Shown here in pieces: positions 27,810-35,458 of a DNA stretch of 64,000 nucleotides; the stretch's first letter is position 1, and each line of letters starts with the position of its first letter. Below the pieces are notes generated by a model. That model did no database searches. It had not been told where the DNA came from and saw only the letters and a program-made list of their open reading frames with translations. The translations under genes were made by a program, and so were the position numbers. Source of the DNA: VAZQ01 sp963821505 (GTDB lineage: Bacteria > Pseudomonadota > Alphaproteobacteria > Rhizobiales > Xanthobacteraceae); the NCBI GenBank assembly GCA_963821505.1, contig CAWGEH010000004.1:402924-466923 (forward strand), read 5' to 3'.

Positions 27810-27890
27810 GCGGGCATCCGCGCCTTGAATCACGAGTTCGAATCAAAAACGTCGATGGCCGGGTCAAGCCCGGCCATGACGTGGAGAGAG
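27810..27890 (+). repeat. 80-bp dispersed repeat, left copy
   Basis: Runs from GCGGGCATCC to GTGGAGAGAG, with TTGAATCACGAGTTCGAATC in the middle and a GGCCGGG..CCCGGCC hairpin. A copy in the same orientation, differing at a handful of positions, lies at 37311-37390. The two copies bracket the outer-membrane/cyclase/caspase block. Confidence 0.88.
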
Positions 27891-27903
27891 CGCCCGCCCG
27901 TGA

Positions 27904-28914
27904 TTACAGGTCGAAGGCCAGACCGACGCGGAAGGTGTGGAACGACTTCCTCAGATTGACGCTCACGCTGCTCGAGGGCGATCCGGTGCAGCTCGAAGCA
28001 GCGGAGCTCGAGCCGGTGCAGCTCGTGGTCAGACCGAAGGTCTTGGTGTAGTTGCCGAAGTCGGTGTACCGGTACTCGGCCCTCGCCTTCCAGCCGGGCG
28101 CGATCTCGGTTTCCCAACCTGCGCCGACCGTGCTGCCGACCCGGGTGTCGCTCCAGCTCACCGCCGTCGTGGCCGTCGCGGTCGACAGCGGGGACGACGA
28201 GCCCGTGCAGGATGAAACCGAGGACGAGGGCGACGGGGCGGCGCTGGCCGAGCAGAAGTAAAGCGTCCCGGCATACGCCAGCGAGCCGCTGATCTCCCCG
28301 AACGCGACGCCACCCGTCACGTAGAGCAGGCTCCAAGGCGTCACGAGCATGCCCACGCGGGCGCGGATCGAGGAGTCCGACTTCTGCTTGACGGAGCCGG
28401 CGAACTGGTCGGTCCGCAGATAGTTGCTGGTGAAGCTGCTGCTGCCGCTGGGGGTGGACACGGCGATCGACGTCGCCGACGACTGGTTCAGCGAGCTCTC
28501 GCTGTTCTTGTAGGACCAGTCACCCTCGAGGCCGACGACCCAGGCCCCGAACTGCAGGCGGTAGCCGACGAACGGGCCGATGGTGTAGGCGGCTTTATGT
28601 CCGCTGAAATTGAACGGCGTCTCGAAGCAGTTGCTGCCGAGGCTGCTGCCGAATGGGCAGACATAGGAGCCCGGATCGACGAAGTTGTTGTTCACCGAGC
28701 TGACGCCGTTGGAGCCACCGACCTGCCCGCCCGACCAATTGCTGGCCTGTTGGGCAGGGGCGGCCCGTTGCGGCGCGGCCCGTTGCGGCGCGGCGGCCCG
28801 TTCTCTTTTCGGTGTGGCCGGGAGTTCGGCCGCGACAGCCGGCTCCAATATGGCGACCGCAGAAAGCACGCCGATACCGGCAATGAGCAATTTCATGACA
28901 CGCCCCCGTTTCAT
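27904..28914 (-). CDS. Omp25-like outer membrane beta-barrel protein
   Basis: 336 residues: signal peptide (MKLLIAGIGVLSAVAILEP to AVAAE), an Ala/Pro/Gln-rich linker with a repeated QRAAP unit, then WSGGQVGG and alternating beta strands (YTIGPFVGYRLQFGAWVVGL, VGAGWETEIAPGWKARAEYR) ending in GLAFDL with a C-terminal hydrophobic residue as required for barrel assembly. It belongs to the Omp25/31 porin-like family of Hyphomicrobiales. Several serine/cysteine-rich inserts (CTGSSS) appear in the loops. ATGs at 28914 and 28896 are both possible; GGGGA stands before the first. It may be co-transcribed with the cyclase operon, 186 bp downstream of it. Confidence 0.85.
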   Translation of the reverse strand: MKRGRVMKLLIAGIGVLSAVAILEPAVAAELPATPKRERAAAPQRAAPQRAAPAQQASNWSGGQVGGSNGVSSVNNNFVDPGSYVCPFGSSLGSNCFETPFNFSGHKAAYTIGPFVGYRLQFGAWVVGLEGDWSYKNSESSLNQSSATSIAVSTPSGSSSFTSNYLRTDQFAGSVKQKSDSSIRARVGMLVTPWSLLYVTGGVAFGEISGSLAYAGTLYFCSASAAPSPSSSVSSCTGSSSPLSTATATTAVSWSDTRVGSTVGAGWETEIAPGWKARAEYRYTDFGNYTKTFGLTTSCTGSSSAASSCTGSPSSSVSVNLRKSFHTFRVGLAFDL

Positions 28915-29100
28915 GCCAATTCCCCATAACCACTTTGGTCAATCCACCCGCGGAAATCAATTTACGATTGATGTCTAGGCGGTGGATCGACCCGTTTTTT
29001 GACGGCTGTGGCCTAACCGTCACATCAGCCGCGACCAGCCGAGACCCGGCCGAACGACCCAGGAGGGCGAGCGACGCGCATTCCGCATCGCACACTGCCC

Positions 29101-31224
29101 TCATGCGGGCAGTTGGCAGCGTCCGGACACGACTTTCGCTGCTTGCTGCAGCATTCCGCGGTCGACGGTGGCGAGATGCGCAAGCCCCTCGCATAGCATG
29201 CCTTGCTCGAGCGCTTTGCGCCCCGCTTCGAATTCGGCCAACCCGGGATCGCCCTTGGGCACCAAGGCATAGATCGAGCGCCCGCCGGCAAAACCCTTGA
29301 GGTCGACATCATCAATCCGCACGAGAACGTTGCCGCCGAGCACGCCCGCCGTGGCCGCGGCCGATTTCATGATCATTTCGGCGGTCGAAGCGGCTACCAG
29401 CAACGGAAGCCCGTAGACATCGGGCAATTTTTCGAGGCGGAACGTCTCGTTGACCGCCGGCCCGATGATCGTGAAGTTGCTGCGCTGCTTGGCGCCGAGA
29501 TCGCCGACATAGACCTTGCCGGAGCACACGACGGTTCGTGCGGCGAGGCTGCTGCTGTCTGATCCTTCGGCGGCGCTCACCGCGTCGATGATGTCTTGCG
29601 CGGCCGCGAGCGCCTTGCTGGCGTGCTCCGGCTCATCGGACAGCCCGTTCCAGAATGCCAGGACGGCATCGCCGAGAAACTTGTCGCTGCAGCCCTCGTG
29701 ACGGTCGATTGCCGACTGCATCAGGGTGAAATACCGGTTGGCCACTCGAACGATCTCCGACGCGGTCAGATCCGGTCGATTCGAAAAGGCGGTAAATCCC
29801 ACGAGATCAGCCAACAGTATCGAGACTTCTCGCTCCTGACCTTCGAGCGGATCGGCGAAGCCGGTGCGCGCCAAAGTCACGAGTCGCTCCGGCGGCAGGT
29901 AGCGGCCCGCGGTCCGGAACAGCCTCCTGAAGAATGCGCGGTGGCGAATGGATCGAACGCCGAGGATGGTTCCGAATGCGAGGATGGTGGCCAGGATCGG
30001 GTATCCCATCGGCAGCCAAAGATCGGCCAGGACAAACGCGCCGGCGCTCAGCAGGCAGCCGACAAGCACCGGCCCCACCAGTCCGAAAGCGACCGACCGC
30101 GCAAGCTGCACCAGGATGACCGAGCCCGGCGAGACGTCGCGTTCGCCCAGCGCTAGGGCGCTGTCGTCGCGAAAAGCCATGAGCGCAAAAACAAAGGCGA
30201 GCCCGGCGCCCGCGCCGAGGCGCAGCCATGCCGGCGCGAGCGCCACGCGCCGCTCGCTTGCCGCCGACTGGATCGCCGCGATCTGGAGCAGAGCCCCCGG
30301 CACATGTTCGCTTTGCGGGCGCTCGAACAGGCCCTGTTGCGGGGCACAGCGATCGCTCGGCGGAGTGACCGCGGCACGACCGAGAAATCGCGCCGGCCCG
30401 CGGTGCTCGTCTTCGCCCGGCACCGTGCTGCCCACGACCACGATCCGGCCCTCGACCGCCCTGCGGACCTCATCGGCGCCCGTTGCCGACGACAGACAAG
30501 CAAGCAAGGTCGCAAGGCTATAGGTGGGGATGTTTGTCAGCGGCGCAGACGGGGTGATCAGAACGCGCTCGGCGGAATCAGCCTGGCGAATGCCCCATCC
30601 GGCGCCGAGGGCGGCAAAGCCCAAGGCGATACGCCCCTTGGGCAGCCGAACGACCGGAGCGGTGCTTCGCACCCTCCCGTCCGACTCGGGCTGAAGGTCG
30701 AGAACCGCGAGGCGCGGTGTTCCCACCGCTGCGGCGAAAGCGGTCGCGGGCGGAACGCTTGGGAAACGCGCGAGAACGATCCGGTCTCGTCCGCGTGCGA
30801 GACTGTCGATCAGGCTCTGATCGTAGCCGGGTAAGGTGAATGAGCCGACCTTGAAATCGGTCCCGGCATAGGCAAACACCACGTCGAAAGCGATCCGGCG
30901 TGCGCCGGCGTCGAGCAGCCCATCGATCAGGCGAGCCCAAACCGGCTGGAACAAGGCGCGTGGCAACGCCGCGAGCTCCGGGGTCGCAAGCGACGCATCG
31001 TCGATGGCAACCAACACGACCGGCGCGAGCCTGATGTGCCGACGCCACGGCTGGGCCGTCTTGAGCGTCATGTCGTACAGCAGCCCATTCGGGCCGCCGA
31101 GCGCCGGGAAACGGCCGGTGTAGTCGCTGACATAACCGGCCAGCCCACCCGCCGCGACGAACACGGCAGTGGTCAGGCCCGCTAGCGGTTTCCAGTTCCG
31201 GATACTCCAGTCGCCGAGGTCCAC
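29101..31224 (-). CDS. CHASE2-domain class III adenylate/guanylate cyclase
   Basis: 707 residues. An N-terminal helix is followed by a periplasmic CHASE2 sensor (about 45-320; VVLVAIDDASLATPELAALP is the family's opening strand), three membrane helices (about 335-425) and a C-terminal class III cyclase domain. Both metal aspartates are present: D473 in LLADLVGFT and D519 in KFLGDAVLAFW. Later residues (GKVYVGDLGAKQRSNFTIIG) fit a bacterial adenylate cyclase. It would turn an envelope signal into cAMP. It is the third gene of a leftward operon after the pseudo-caspase and a FecR-like gene (10 bp gap). A CRP-type site lies in the operon's promoter region. Confidence 0.92.
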   Translation of the reverse strand: MDLGDWSIRNWKPLAGLTTAVFVAAGGLAGYVSDYTGRFPALGGPNGLLYDMTLKTAQPWRRHIRLAPVVLVAIDDASLATPELAALPRALFQPVWARLIDGLLDAGARRIAFDVVFAYAGTDFKVGSFTLPGYDQSLIDSLARGRDRIVLARFPSVPPATAFAAAVGTPRLAVLDLQPESDGRVRSTAPVVRLPKGRIALGFAALGAGWGIRQADSAERVLITPSAPLTNIPTYSLATLLACLSSATGADEVRRAVEGRIVVVGSTVPGEDEHRGPARFLGRAAVTPPSDRCAPQQGLFERPQSEHVPGALLQIAAIQSAASERRVALAPAWLRLGAGAGLAFVFALMAFRDDSALALGERDVSPGSVILVQLARSVAFGLVGPVLVGCLLSAGAFVLADLWLPMGYPILATILAFGTILGVRSIRHRAFFRRLFRTAGRYLPPERLVTLARTGFADPLEGQEREVSILLADLVGFTAFSNRPDLTASEIVRVANRYFTLMQSAIDRHEGCSDKFLGDAVLAFWNGLSDEPEHASKALAAAQDIIDAVSAAEGSDSSSLAARTVVCSGKVYVGDLGAKQRSNFTIIGPAVNETFRLEKLPDVYGLPLLVAASTAEMIMKSAAATAGVLGGNVLVRIDDVDLKGFAGGRSIYALVPKGDPGLAEFEAGRKALEQGMLCEGLAHLATVDRGMLQQAAKVVSGRCQLPA

Positions 31225-31234
31225 AAGGTCGACC

Positions 31235-31900
31235 TCAGCGGACCGTGACGATCAGTGGGCCGGTCCGGGCAGCCACGCTCGCCTTGAGCGCCATCTTCAG
31301 CTCGTTGCCGTCGTCTTGTTCGACGACGAGAAGGTAGGACTTGTCGTCTTCAAGGATGGGGCGCGCGGTATTGCGCTCGAACCTCACGAGCACCTTCTGA
31401 CGTAGATCGTCCCAGAGCGCCACCTGGCGGATCGACTTCTTGCTCCGATCGACGACCTTGATGACCGGTCGCAGCGGCACGTTCACCGTCGTGAAGGCCA
31501 CTTTCCGGGAAATGACGCCGCCTTGTAACAGCGATAGTGCCGGTGCGGCGCACGATTCCGCGGAGGCGGCGACCGCCTTGCCGTCTTCGGTCGTCAGGCC
31601 GGACGCCGTAATCGAAGCGCGCAGAGGCCCTCTCAAATTCAAAAGCTTGCCCAGTCTATAATGGCAGAGTTGCAACTCGCTGTTGGCCGGAAGGGCCAAG
31701 GCAGTCCCCGCGCTGACGAGATCGAGAACGTCCAGCAGCGTCGGTTTCCGCTGGGCGAAAGCAACAACACGTCCACTCACCGTCTCGACATATGCGACGT
31801 CGGAGGCGCCGTCTTGCGCGGCCGAATGCGAGATTTCGCCCGCTACGCCCAATCCGATGACGGCGAAGGCAGCCAAAACCCTCGGAAGGCCTGTCGTCAT
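31235..31900 (-). CDS. FecR-like exported protein (paralogue of 34588-35298)
   Basis: 221 residues: signal peptide (VLAAFAVIGLGVAGEISHSA), then a FecR-type beta domain with YVETVSGRVVAFAQRKPTLL, LPANSELQLCHYRLGKLLNL and GPLRASI. The domain is followed by an all-beta C-terminal region ending TGPLIVTVR. FecR-like domains sense or scaffold in the periplasm. Its closest visible relative is the gene at 34588-35298, which shares YVE.VSGRVVAF, NSEL..CHY and TVNVPLRP/TMNVPLRP motifs. It is 62 bp after the pseudo-caspase gene and 10 bp before the cyclase gene. Its start is set by the signal peptide; the ribosome site is weak. Confidence 0.82.
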   Translation of the reverse strand: MTTGLPRVLAAFAVIGLGVAGEISHSAAQDGASDVAYVETVSGRVVAFAQRKPTLLDVLDLVSAGTALALPANSELQLCHYRLGKLLNLRGPLRASITASGLTTEDGKAVAASAESCAAPALSLLQGGVISRKVAFTTVNVPLRPVIKVVDRSKKSIRQVALWDDLRQKVLVRFERNTARPILEDDKSYLLVVEQDDGNELKMALKASVAARTGPLIVTVR

Positions 31901-31962
31901 GGCCGACCCGGCCGTTTGGCAACCGTCAACATTGCGCCTCTCCCGGCTGCTTCGCCGCCGCG

Positions 31963-33486
31963 TCAGCGTACCCCATAGGTCGCGAATTCGTCGGCGATAT
32001 CGCGCTGGATGAGTTTTGCCGCAGCGATGTCGCCGTTGCCGCCGGCGACATTGCCGCTCCGCAACTTGGCTATTCCGCGTCCGTAAAGCGCCGAGGCATG
32101 TTTCGGGTTGATCCGCAGCGCCGCGTCGTAGTCGGCGATGGCATTGCTTGACTGCCCCAGCTTCAGGTTGACGAGGCCGCGACTGTCGAGGGCGTCGACG
32201 TAACGGGGCCGAATCTCCAATGCCTTGTCGCAATCACTCAGCGCCGGCTGCAAGTCGCCTATGATAGCGCGCGCCCAGCAGCGGTTGTTGAGAGCTTCGG
32301 CATCCTTGGGCTCGAGCCGGATGACCTCGTCGAAATCCTTGACCGCGCGCGCGAAGTCCCCGTGCTGCGCATAGAGCTGACCCCGCTTGTAGTAGGCGGC
32401 GGCGTCGTTGGCGTTGAGCTGGATCTTCTGGTCGAGCTCTTTGATCGCGGGATCGTCCGCGCGCGCAGCCGGAGCGGGCGCAGGAGGCGCCAGCTTTGCA
32501 ATCTGCTCACGCGCCAGGTCGGCATGGCGCCCGGAGGGATACTTGGCGAGGAAATCCTCGAAGGCCTTCTTCGTCCCGGTGCGTTCCGCCGACTGGTAGG
32601 CGGTTCGCGCGTCCGCCTCCGGGTCGGGCGGCGGTGAAGGCGGTGGTGCCGCTGCTACCGGCGGCTTTCTCTCGGGTTCGGTAACGGCCGGTGCGGGGGT
32701 CGATGCGACGCGCCCGGTCGCGGGGAACGAGAAATCCTCGACCAGCGAGGAGGAAAACCAAGGCACCTGTTCGCCCTGGGACGCCCGCGAGACGCCGATG
32801 AGCGTGCGGTTGAACGCCTCGTCGATCCGGCCGGGGCCGCGTATCTCCTTGATCAACTCGCTGACGAACACTTGGCGATCGCTGTCTCTGATGAGGGCGC
32901 CGGGCGCGGCCGCGTACATCACCACCGTGCCTTTCGGCACGCTGACGGGCGCAAGTCCGCCGGCCACGGCACGGAAGCGGCGCTCGAACGGATTTCTCCG
33001 CGAAGCGTCGAGAATGGCGATCTTGACGCGGGCACCTCGGCTGTTCATCTCGGCCAGAAGCTGATCGAGACTGTATCCGTCACGCCGCACGTCGGGCTCG
33101 GTCCAAATCTGCGCGTTCACCGGGATCATGTAGGTCTGCCGGTCGGATTGAATGCCGTAGCCGCTGAAGAAAAACAGCGCGGCCGAGCCGGACTTGATCT
33201 TGCCGTAGAAACGATCGATCGCCTCGCGCATCGCCTCTTTGGTGAGGTTCTCTCCAACGTCGACCTCGAATCCGTGCCGCTTCAATTCATCGCTCAAGGC
33301 GCGCACGTTGTTCACGGGTTCCTTCAGGGGCGCCTCGGCCTCCGGATAGGCTGCATTGCCGATGACCAGCGCCACCCGCGCCTCCTGCGCCCGCACCGAC
33401 TGAACGGCGGTCCCCGCAAGCAGGATCAAAAGGACGAGAAGGATCAGGCGGGGATTAAAGATGAGGTGGGGATTGATGTACGCCAT
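31963..33486 (-). CDS. Pseudo-caspase (C14-like, His and Cys replaced) with TPR domain
   Basis: 507 residues: membrane anchor or signal (LILLVLLILLAGTAVQSVRA), a caspase-fold domain at about 36-255 (RVALVIGNAAYPEAEAPLKE), a Pro-rich linker, and TPR repeats at about 340-490. The catalytic positions are changed. Where the active paralogue at 35459 has YAGHGLQ this has FSGYGIQ (Tyr110), and where it has LDACRNNPF this has LDASRRNPF (Ser162). Y/S variants are known among bacterial pseudo-orthocaspases. It is probably a non-cutting binder or regulator. It is the first gene of the leftward operon with FecR-like and cyclase genes, and diverges from the OmpA-FecR-caspase operon. Confidence 0.92.
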   Translation of the reverse strand: MAYINPHLIFNPRLILLVLLILLAGTAVQSVRAQEARVALVIGNAAYPEAEAPLKEPVNNVRALSDELKRHGFEVDVGENLTKEAMREAIDRFYGKIKSGSAALFFFSGYGIQSDRQTYMIPVNAQIWTEPDVRRDGYSLDQLLAEMNSRGARVKIAILDASRRNPFERRFRAVAGGLAPVSVPKGTVVMYAAAPGALIRDSDRQVFVSELIKEIRGPGRIDEAFNRTLIGVSRASQGEQVPWFSSSLVEDFSFPATGRVASTPAPAVTEPERKPPVAAAPPPSPPPDPEADARTAYQSAERTGTKKAFEDFLAKYPSGRHADLAREQIAKLAPPAPAPAARADDPAIKELDQKIQLNANDAAAYYKRGQLYAQHGDFARAVKDFDEVIRLEPKDAEALNNRCWARAIIGDLQPALSDCDKALEIRPRYVDALDSRGLVNLKLGQSSNAIADYDAALRINPKHASALYGRGIAKLRSGNVAGGNGDIAAAKLIQRDIADEFATYGVR

Positions 33487-33854
33487 TTGCGCGGGTCCTC
33501 ACCATCAAAAGCGAAGCAAATCTTATCGGTTCGACCGCCGGGAGGCAATTGATGCCGGTCACACGGTCGCGGCTTACGCGAGGGCTCCACCGGGCGGGTC
33601 GATTGGCCGCTGACGGCCGATCTGCTTGCGCACTATGATGCCGGGCGCACGCCGCCCCGACGGCGGCACGGGAGGTGACGCGAGCGAACGGACGTGGAAC
33701 GGGAGGAACGAATAATCGAGCTTTCTGTGATGGCCATCACATCGGCTCGAGATGCGTTGTGTAACCTCTCTCACATTCCGGTCGGCTCGTCCGGCAACCG
33801 CACCCCGCTTACGAGGATAGCCAGGCGAGGGCACCAAGAACTGGGAGAGGAAAG
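33487..33854. promoter_or_regulatory. Divergent promoter region of the two caspase operons
   Basis: 368 bp without a gene, between the starts of the pseudo-caspase (left) and OmpA (right) operons. The only strong signal is the CRP-type palindrome at 33726-33741. GGGAGAGGAAAG just before 33855 is the OmpA ribosome site. Confidence 0.7.
33726..33741. promoter_or_regulatory. Perfect CRP-type palindrome TGTGA-N6-TCACA
   Basis: TGTGATGGCCATCACA is a 16-bp perfect dyad matching the TGTGA-N6-TCACA core bound by CRP/FNR-family proteins. It is 114 bp before the OmpA ATG and 240 bp before the pseudo-caspase ATG. The leftward operon encodes a likely adenylate cyclase, so a cAMP feedback loop is plausible. 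Confidence 0.7.
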
Positions 33855-34490
33855 ATGTCAGCGCATCACAGGACGCTAAAGATCAATTTGGCCAGCATCA
33901 TCGTGGCCGCCGGCCTGGCTTTGCCCTTGGGCCTCGGCGCCAGCATTGCGGCCGAACAGTCCTCCCCGGAGGACATCATTAAGGCATTAAAGCCTCCGCG
34001 GGTCACGCGCAGCCTATCAGCGTCCCCTGCCGACGCGGCGCGCAAGGCGGAGGAAACGCGCTTCGTGAACGGCTTGCGCAACCGGCCGACCCGTTCGCTC
34101 ACGAGCGCCGAGCGCGACCAGATTGCAACCATTGCCCAGAAGCGGCCGAGCATCGATCTCGAAGTCAACTTCGAGTACAACTCGGACAGGATTGGGCCGA
34201 AGGCGACGCCGCAGGTCACGAATCTCGGCCAGGCGCTCTCGAGCGCCGAATTGAAGGGTGGCACGTTCATCGTCGCCGGCTACACCGACGCGAAGGGTAG
34301 CGAGACCTACAATCAAGGTCTGTCCGAGCGTCGCGCCGATGCGATCAAGCGTTTCCTGGCGGAGAAATACGGCATAGATGCCGCCAACCTGGTGACGGTC
34401 GGCTACGGCAAGACCCACCTGAAGAATTCATCCGACCCGTTCTCGGGCGACAATCGTCGGGTTCAGGTCATCAACGCGAGCGACAAGTAG
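33855..34490 (+). CDS. OmpA-family C-terminal domain protein
   Basis: 211 residues: signal peptide (LASIIVAAGLALPLGLGASI), a linker of about 65 residues, and an OmpA C-terminal peptidoglycan-binding domain (about 95-205) with VNFEYNSDRIGPKATPQVTN, VAGYTDAKGSETYNQGLSER and GKTHLKNSSDPFSGDNRRVQ. The D and R residues that hold diaminopimelate are in the expected places. It would tie this system to the cell wall. There is no N-terminal barrel, so it is periplasmic rather than a porin. A strong purine-rich ribosome site precedes the ATG. First gene of the rightward operon. Confidence 0.93.
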   Translation: MSAHHRTLKINLASIIVAAGLALPLGLGASIAAEQSSPEDIIKALKPPRVTRSLSASPADAARKAEETRFVNGLRNRPTRSLTSAERDQIATIAQKRPSIDLEVNFEYNSDRIGPKATPQVTNLGQALSSAELKGGTFIVAGYTDAKGSETYNQGLSERRADAIKRFLAEKYGIDAANLVTVGYGKTHLKNSSDPFSGDNRRVQVINASDK

Positions 34491-34587
34491 GTAAAGGGCC
34501 GGCGGCGGCTCGGCCTCGATTCATGGCCGGGGAACCGTGCGTCGGCTGCGCCGTCAAACCGATGGTTTCATTCTGAGGAGATGACGA

Positions 34588-35298
34588 ATGCGACCCCAGT
34601 CCGCCGAATATCGCAGACGCGGCGAGAAAGCCGCGACGGCCGTGGACTTCAGGATGGCCGCGCTGCTGCTGTTATCGGCCATCGCAGTGGGCGCCGGTCC
34701 GGCGCATTCGGTGGCGCAGGAGAATGTGGCCGACGTTGCCTACGTGGAAGACGTGAGCGGCCGCGTCGTCGCCTTCTCGGCGGGGAAGCCGGTCCTGCTC
34801 GATGCTCTCGATGTGGTCAGCGATCGGACCCGGCTGGATCTCCAAGCGAATAGCGAATTGCGGATCTGTCACTACCAGACGCGCCAGCTTCTGACCTTGA
34901 AAGGCCCGCTGCGGGCTTTGATTTCGCGCGACGGCGTGGCGGTTGAAAACGCCAAGGCGGCGCTTGCCGCAACGGGATCGTGCGCCGCGCCCGTGGTGTC
35001 GACCTTTCAAGGCGGCATCGTTTCGCGGGGCACGGGCTTGAAGACCATGAACGTGCCGCTGCGGCCGAACATCATGGTCGTCAATCGCGGCGCGCAACCG
35101 ATCCGCAAGATCGCCTTATGGGACGGCGAGTCCCGGCGCATTCTGATGACTTTCGACCGCGCTGCGGCGCGGCCGATCCTCGATGAGGGCCAGTCCTATC
35201 TTCTTGTCGTCGAGCGCAACGACGGCAGCGAATTCAGGGTGATGCTCCAGCCAAGTGCGTCGACCCAGACCGACCCGCTGATGTTGATGGTTCGGTAG
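34588..35298 (+). CDS. FecR-like exported protein (paralogue of 31235-31900)
   Basis: 236 residues with an unusually long N-region before the signal helix (MAALLLLSAIAVGAGPAHSV at residue 23). A FecR-type beta domain follows, with YVEDVSGRVVAFSAGKPVLL, LQANSELRICHYQTRQLLTL and GPLRALI, then a C-terminal beta region ending DPLMLMVR. GAGGAG lies 9 bases before the ATG at 34588, which supports the longer start. It sits between ompA and the active caspase, mirroring the paralogue that sits between pseudo-caspase and cyclase. The two are diverged enough that a recent duplication is unlikely. Confidence 0.83.
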   Translation: MRPQSAEYRRRGEKAATAVDFRMAALLLLSAIAVGAGPAHSVAQENVADVAYVEDVSGRVVAFSAGKPVLLDALDVVSDRTRLDLQANSELRICHYQTRQLLTLKGPLRALISRDGVAVENAKAALAATGSCAAPVVSTFQGGIVSRGTGLKTMNVPLRPNIMVVNRGAQPIRKIALWDGESRRILMTFDRAAARPILDEGQSYLLVVERNDGSEFRVMLQPSASTQTDPLMLMVR

Positions 35299-35458
35299 CT
35301 CTGGAGCGTCCAAGGCCATCGGTCTCGGGTCAGCATGTTTCTGCCCGCCGGTTGGGGCGGGCGGCGTTGAACCCGCCGCCCCGGCCAGAACACCAACCAG
35401 CAGGGCCACAGGGCTCTGCGGTCGCAGCACGCCGTGTGGACCCCGTGGAGGCTTTGCC

